From: Ehrlichia canis str. Jake
Lineage (GTDB): Bacteria > Pseudomonadota > Alphaproteobacteria > Rickettsiales > Anaplasmataceae
Assembly (NCBI RefSeq): GCF_000012565.1
Contig: NC_007354.1
Span: 248,001-312,000 of the forward strand
Direction: 5' to 3'
DNA: 64,000 nt
The position numbers and the translations under genes are program-made. Positions 59,599 through 64,000 of this stretch are shown piece by piece. Position 1 is the stretch's first letter; each line of letters starts with the position of its first letter. The notes beneath the pieces are model-generated. The model was not told the DNA's origin. It did not search any database and saw nothing but the letters and a program-made list of their open reading frames with translations.

Positions 59599-59673
59599 GG
59601 GGCTGTAGCTCAGTTGGTTAGCAGCGGGTCGCTCATAACGATCAGGTCGTAGGTTCAAGTCCTACCGGCCCCA
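59599..59673 (+). tRNA. tRNA with CAT anticodon (elongator Met or Ile2)
   Basis: Acceptor GGGGCTG pairs perfectly or by wobble with CGGCCCC, anticodon stem GGTCG/CGATC, loop CTCATAA with anticodon CAT, T-arm GTAGG-TTCAAGT-CCTAC. It is not an initiator type, which would lack the first acceptor pair. The D-stem is imperfect: GCTC faces TTAGCAGC instead of the usual GAGC, leaving three pairs. Met-elongator and lysidine-modified Ile2 cannot be separated by eye. fmt follows 240 bp downstream. Confidence 0.85.
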
Positions 59674-59913
59674 CTTTATGTACTTCTCTTGAAATTGGTT
59701 CTAAGTTTATATAAATTTTCTTTAAGAACGTAAAGCTTATAACGTATGTCTTTCTCATGAGTTAACTTATACAATTTCATATCTTAGTATTATTTATGTT
59801 GGTAATCTGTTTTATGAATTTTCTTTATAAATTCTAGTAATAAATTAGTGTCTAGCTTGCTTTGTATGTATATTTGATATAAATATGCTGTGTATCACTG
59901 AGTATATTTTACT

Positions 59914-60825
59914 ATGAAGATAATATTTATGGGTTCTCCTGAATTTTCTGTGTCAGCACTTTCTTATCTTTTAGAGAATGAAAGTCATGAAGTTGTTGCT
60001 GTGTATACAAAGATTCCTAAGCCTGCTGGAAGAAGAGGTAGAATACTTACTAAGACACCTGTTCATATTATTGCAGAGCAAAATAATATAGAGGTTAATA
60101 CCCCAAAATCTTTAAAACATGATGCTGAACAAGAGAAGATTTTATCTTTAAATCCTGATGTTATTGTGGTTGTTGCATATGGGTTAATTATTCCGCAGGG
60201 TGTGTTATCAATCCCTAAGTACGGATGTATTAATATACACCCATCTCTATTACCAAGATGGCGTGGTGCAGCACCTATACATTATGCAATTTTGTCTGGT
60301 GATGATAAGACTGGAGTTACTATTATACAAATGAATGAACTATTAGATGAAGGGGATATTTTGTTACAAAGGGATATTCCTATAGATGAGCAAGATAATA
60401 TTGATACTTTGAGTAAGAAACTTGCTCACTTGGGAAGTTCAATGTTAATTGAAGTGTTGGATAACATCGATAACTTAGTTCCTATTAAACAAAATAATGA
60501 TGATGCGACATATGCGCATAAAATAATAGATTTTCATATAGACTTTAATGAAGCAGCTGATGTTATATGTAGAAAGGTTAGAGCTTTATATCCTAGAGCT
60601 TTTTTGTTATTTAATGGAAAAAGATTAAGAATATTAAAGACTAGTTATTATTCTGATAGCAGTGTGCAAGATTTAAAACCTGGTGCAGTTATTGATTCTC
60701 ATATGAATATTAAATGTAAAGATGGTGTTTTAGTGCCGCTTGTAGTACAGATGGAAGGAAAAAATCCTTGTAATATTGACGATTTTATACTGGGTTATAA
60801 TGTATTAAATTGTTCTATTGCTTGA
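59914..60825 (+). CDS. fmt: methionyl-tRNA formyltransferase
   Basis: Formylates initiator Met-tRNA. Length is 303 aa, typical. N-terminal MGSPEFSVSALSYL (formyl-THF domain), then the catalytic NIHPSLLPRWRGAAPI with Asn and His, and the aspartate in LLDEGDIL. The C-terminal OB-like domain is present (VCRKVRALYPRAFLLFNGKRL). No def gene is next to it; the only deformylase seen is at 22596. Confidence 0.97.
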   Translation: MKIIFMGSPEFSVSALSYLLENESHEVVAVYTKIPKPAGRRGRILTKTPVHIIAEQNNIEVNTPKSLKHDAEQEKILSLNPDVIVVVAYGLIIPQGVLSIPKYGCINIHPSLLPRWRGAAPIHYAILSGDDKTGVTIIQMNELLDEGDILLQRDIPIDEQDNIDTLSKKLAHLGSSMLIEVLDNIDNLVPIKQNNDDATYAHKIIDFHIDFNEAADVICRKVRALYPRAFLLFNGKRLRILKTSYYSDSSVQDLKPGAVIDSHMNIKCKDGVLVPLVVQMEGKNPCNIDDFILGYNVLNCSIA

Positions 60826-61073
60826 TATAACTGTATAAGGTGAGAAAATATGCATATTTTACTGTGTGTTAGTATGGTATTCCGTAATACTTTATCTTTA
60901 GTATAAATTTTATATATGTTAGTTTTGTATTAATTAAATACTTAGCTTTAATCAGAAAATGAAAATAGCGCTGTATCATGTTGTATTGAGTTTATAGTTG
61001 GCTATGCTCAATTGACAGTGTTACCTTTATAAAATATATTAGAATATATTTGAGTATTAAAGAGAAACCTGAT

Positions 61074-61898
61074 ATGGGGTATGTTGTTTCAACTTTTTAT
61101 CGTTTTGTACACTTGTCTAATTATTATGATATTCAATCTGTATTGAAAGAGTTTTGTGTACAACATGATATAAAAGGTACTATAATTTTGGCTGAACAAG
61201 GAATTAATGCTACAATAGCAGGTGCTCAGAGTGCATTAAATCAGTTTTTCTCTTTTCTAGATCTGGATAATAGATTAAAGGACATTCAACATCATGAGAG
61301 TTTTTCTACACATAATCCTTTTTCTAAAATGAAAGTTAAATTAAGGAATGAGCTGGTCCGTTTGGGTATTGAAAATTTTGATAATTCTGTCTGTGGAGAA
61401 TATGTTAGTCCACAGAATTGGGATGATTTAATTTCTAGGTCTGATGTTTATACTATAGATACTAGGAATACTTATGAAATTAATTTTGGAAAGTTTAAAA
61501 ATGCAATAAATCCTCAAACGAAATGTTTTCGTGATTTTCCAGAGTGGGCTGTCTCTTGGGCATCTGATAAAGTAAATCAAGATCCTATTATTGCAATGTA
61601 TTGTACAGGTGGTATTAGATGTGAAAAATCTACAGCTTTTATGAAGAATTTAGGATTTAATAAGGTATATCATTTAAAAGGAGGAATATTAGAGTATTTT
61701 AAAAGTACTAAAAATACAAATAATCTTTGGGAAGGTGATTGTTTTACTTTTGATGATAGGATTGTAGTTGATGACAATTTAGTTCCTGGCCGTGTGAAAT
61801 GTGTTTCATGTGATGTTCATGTTACTCGAGAAGAAATGAAATCTGTAACACGAGGTAATGTTTTATGCTTTAATTGTAGAGAAGTTGCAAAAGTGTAA
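61074..61898 (+). CDS. trhO: tRNA uridine(34) hydroxylase (rhodanese-like, TrhO/YceA)
   Basis: Oxygen-dependent enzyme that makes 5-hydroxyuridine at tRNA wobble position 34. Length is 274 aa from the ATG at 61074 ([12 protein letters not shown]), preferred over the in-frame TTG at 61050 because family members begin at this point. N-terminal acylphosphatase-like domain, then rhodanese domain with catalytic C177 in [11 protein letters not shown] and GGILEY. The C-terminal cysteines (CVSC and CFNC) may bind zinc. A monocistronic gene. Confidence 0.92.
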   Translation: MGYVVSTFYRFVHLSNYYDIQSVLKEFCVQHDIKGTIILAEQGINATIAGAQSALNQFFSFLDLDNRLKDIQHHESFSTHNPFSKMKVKLRNELVRLGIENFDNSVCGEYVSPQNWDDLISRSDVYTIDTRNTYEINFGKFKNAINPQTKCFRDFPEWAVSWASDKVNQDPIIAMYCTGGIRCEKSTAFMKNLGFNKVYHLKGGILEYFKSTKNTNNLWEGDCFTFDDRIVVDDNLVPGRVKCVSCDVHVTREEMKSVTRGNVLCFNCREVAKV

Positions 61899-62418
61899 GT
61901 TTTTTTACTTAGTTTGTACTTGGTTCCTGTCTTCTATGGTCTTTAAAAACATTTTAATAGTGAAAAAGCTAGTATACTGAGGTCTTGCTAATTAGTGTAA
62001 CCTACTGAAAAGGTTTTTTGTAGGTTTTTATAAATTTGACAATCAATATATTATTGGGTTTTTTGAAAATCATATGAGTCAATTGCTTCATGAGCTGTTC
62101 TTTATAGTGTTTAAAAATGTTTGAGTAATAAGGAAATTTAGTTGGTAATATTGCTAATTAAGTAAGGTTATGTTTTTACTATCAGTATTTTTTATAAGTT
62201 CTTTTAGTTAACTTTATTATTTGATTTTATACTGGTATTAGTCTCTAGATTCATCATCATTGATGATTAATGTTGCTTAGTATTTAAAAGATATATAAGG
62301 TAATATTTTAATGAAAAGTTTATAATTTAGAATTACTTATTTTATACTTTGTCTATATAATTAAGTAAGAGCAGTTTTTTTGGATAAATCTTTTATATTC
62401 TACTAATCATCTTTTTAT
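61899..62418. other. non-coding gap with a decayed duplication
   Basis: No gene. The stretch about 61929-62005 is imperfectly repeated at about 62097-62172: TTCTATGGTCTTTAAAAAC vs TTTATAGTGTTTAAAAATG, then TTGCTAATTAGTGTAACCTA vs TTGCTAATTAAGTAAGGTTA, about 165 bp apart. A terminator-like hairpin is part of the left copy. Confidence 0.45.
61999..62029 (+). terminator. possible terminator of trhO
   Basis: AACCTAC (61999-62005) pairs with GTAGGTT (62020-62026), followed by TTT. It lies about 100 bp after the trhO stop. Moderate stem and short T-run. Confidence 0.45.
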
Positions 62419-63240
62419 ATGAACGCTTCTGTTGTTTTAAATTTGCATTTAATTTCTGATTCTACATGTGAAACTGTTGCTGCAGTAGCTAAATCTGCAT
62501 TGGAACACTTTAGATCTATCGAAGTGAATGAGTTTGTGTGGTCATTCATTAACAGTTGTGAGCAGATAGACAAAATAATGTCATTGATTGAGCATGATAA
62601 ATATAATTTTATCATGTATACAATGTTTGATGATGACATAAGAAGATATTTAAAACAAAAAGCTGAGGTGCAAGAAATACCCTGTATTCCTGTATTATCA
62701 CGTGTTATTAGAGAACTTTCCTGTTATTTACATGTTAAAAAAGATCCATATGTTAATACTGGTATGGGATTAGATGATGAATATTTCACGCGTATAGATG
62801 CAATCAACTATACAATTGCACATGATGATGGGCAGAATCTTTGGGATATAGATAAAGCTGATATAATTATCTTAGGTGTCTCTAGGACTTCAAAATCTCC
62901 TACTAGTATATACTTAGCTTATCGTGGATATAGGGTAGTGAATATACCATTAGTAAATTCTATTAACTTGTCTGTAGATTTATCAAGTATGAAAAATAAA
63001 CTTATTGTTGGTTTAACTATTGATATTGATAGATTAATAGAGATAAGAAAAACAAGGTTAGTTTCTATGAGAAACCAAAACAATTGTCAGTATGTTGACT
63101 ATGAACATGTATTAGTTGAGATTAAAGAAACAAAAAGAATATGTATGCAAAATGGTTGGCCTATTATAGATGTTACACAAAAATCTGTTGAAGAAATAGC
63201 TGCAACAATTATTCAGTATTTTAACAAAATGCAACATTAA
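62419..63240 (+). CDS. ppsR: pyruvate, phosphate dikinase regulatory protein (bifunctional kinase/pyrophosphorylase)
   Basis: 273 aa of the DUF299/PSRP family. It switches pyruvate phosphate dikinase (or PEP synthetase) off and on by ADP-dependent phosphorylation and phosphate-dependent dephosphorylation of a threonine. The N-terminal LHLISDSTCETV and the P-loop-like GVSRTSKSPTSIYLA are diagnostic. The central GMGLDDEYFTRIDAINYTIAHDDG also fits. It implies a PPDK in the genome, which is not in the window. A shadow frame overlaps on the minus strand. Confidence 0.94.
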   Translation: MNASVVLNLHLISDSTCETVAAVAKSALEHFRSIEVNEFVWSFINSCEQIDKIMSLIEHDKYNFIMYTMFDDDIRRYLKQKAEVQEIPCIPVLSRVIRELSCYLHVKKDPYVNTGMGLDDEYFTRIDAINYTIAHDDGQNLWDIDKADIIILGVSRTSKSPTSIYLAYRGYRVVNIPLVNSINLSVDLSSMKNKLIVGLTIDIDRLIEIRKTRLVSMRNQNNCQYVDYEHVLVEIKETKRICMQNGWPIIDVTQKSVEEIAATIIQYFNKMQH

Positions 63241-63579
63241 TAATAAATATTTTATTTATATCAACTTGCATAAGAACATAATTATAGTAATGCTTCTTCT
63301 AGTCTATCAACAATAAATTTTCTATAATAGCTTTCCATAATTTTCTGTAATGATTATACATGTAACATTAAGTGGAATGATATTTTAATTTTATATAAGA
63401 TAGTAGTGAATGACATTATATTTTTATTATAGTAATAACTTGATGTATCATGTTACTCAATATAATTTATTGTTATAGAATACGTTGATATATAAGTGAT
63501 GTTTAATTATTGTGATACATGATGTGACGTAGAATTGGCATATAGATTTATGTTTGAGTTGATGTACTTGCATTGATAA
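63241..63579. other. non-coding gap
   Basis: Convergent gap between ppsR and thiE. AT-rich; nothing recognised. Confidence 0.45.
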
Positions 63580-64000
63580 CTAATATATAGACCCACATTT
63601 TTGTATAAACTCATACGTAGCCTCAGCTGGGTTGTTATTACTCAGAACTGCAGATACAACAGCTACACCATTTACTCCAGTTTTTATTACTGAATCAACA
63701 TTTAACAGATTAATCCCACCAATAGCTATAATACTAGAACGTAAGTTTTTTACCCAATAACTTAGTAAATCAACACCTTGTGGCATAAAATCCATATTCT
63801 TTAATGTAGTTGTGAAAATAGGTCCAAATGCAATATATGAGGGACGTAGATATCTAGCTATCGCTAATTCATGATAACAATGAGTACTAATACCTAACCT
63901 TAATCCTGCATTAAATATTTCATTAAAATTTGCATCTTTTAGATCTTTCTGACCCAAATGCACACCATAAGCTTTATATTTTATTGCAAGTTGCCAATAA
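63580..64000 (-). CDS. thiE: thiamine-phosphate synthase, C-terminal part (5' end outside window)
   Basis: The frame is open to the window edge (WQLAIKYKAYGVHLGQKDL across 63996-63940), so the GTG at 63963 is internal and the gene is cut by the boundary. ThiE joins HMP-PP and thiazole phosphate. It has GVHLGQKDL, GISTHCYHE, IAFGPIFTTTLK (phosphate contacts) and AIGGINLLNVDSVIKTGVNGVAVVSAVL, all in the ThiE order. With thiD at 42127 this shows thiamine synthesis capacity. Confidence 0.94.
   Translation of the reverse strand, partial: YWQLAIKYKAYGVHLGQKDLKDANFNEIFNAGLRLGISTHCYHELAIARYLRPSYIAFGPIFTTTLKNMDFMPQGVDLLSYWVKNLRSSIIAIGGINLLNVDSVIKTGVNGVAVVSAVLSNNNPAEATYEFIQKCGSIY

Noticed and set aside
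62415-62639. 74-aa minus-strand ORF
   Set aside because: Antisense shadow of the ppsR 5' region.

Overview
The window is a chromosomal stretch of an obligately intracellular alphaproteobacterium of the genus Ehrlichia, most probably Ehrlichia canis. It is strongly AT-rich, has long non-coding gaps and a single 16S rRNA gene not followed by 23S/5S. The protein families are typical of Anaplasmataceae. From memory, the V1 region of the 16S gene (about 38004-38031) matches the diagnostic E. canis primer site and differs from E. chaffeensis. I see no insertion sequence, prophage, CRISPR array or restriction system.

Layout. 1-8717: end of rplL, then rpoB and rpoC. 9736-13062: bioF (biotin), tRNA-Arg(CCT), a small VTT/YqaA-like membrane protein and rnhB. 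14012-17932: a 1306-aa protein of unknown function with three 85-aa repeats and a beta-helix-like C-terminus. 18383-23180: an MnhE-like antiporter subunit, a MotE/MgtE_N-like membrane-anchored protein, pyrD-coaX and a divergent peptide deformylase. 23824-29661: argH, a carboxylesterase, a patatin-like phospholipase, pdxH and bolA. 29934-32164: two paralogous lipoproteins that I read as divergent EndoU-type endoribonucleases. 32752-37703: dnaE and an EPSP-synthase-like protein lacking the usual active-site motifs. 37737-39440: a near-consensus promoter and the isolated 16S rRNA gene, then sdhC-sdhD, a 421-aa Ehrlichia-type hypothetical, hda-like/thiD, rpsD and tRNA-Leu(TAA). 45905-48410: an AI-2E-family permease whose 3' end runs into an array of about eight 151-158-bp tandem repeats. 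48904-51893: iscX, then on the minus strand a VirB7-like mini-lipoprotein, pgpA, a GNAT acetyltransferase and a PAS-only protein. 52143-58150: tRNA-Lys(CTT), tRNA-Leu(TAG) and the tig-clpP-clpX-lon proteostasis cluster. 58454-59598: gene debris and decayed duplications. 59599-64000: a CAT-anticodon tRNA, fmt, trhO, ppsR and the 3' part of thiE.

How it fits together. Most genes are housekeeping: transcription, replication, protein quality control, TCA complex II, and cofactor synthesis (biotin, CoA, PLP, thiamine). They are scattered singly or in pairs rather than in large operons. The accessory signal lies in secreted or envelope proteins (EndoU-like lipoprotein pair, patatin, repeat protein, 421-aa protein, VirB7-like lipoprotein) and in repeat-driven intergenic expansion. 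Several long gaps contain visibly decayed tandem duplications, and one array uses the end of a gene as its first unit. The best candidate for something under-described is the EndoU-like lipoprotein pair; the tandem array and the repeat/beta-helix protein come next.
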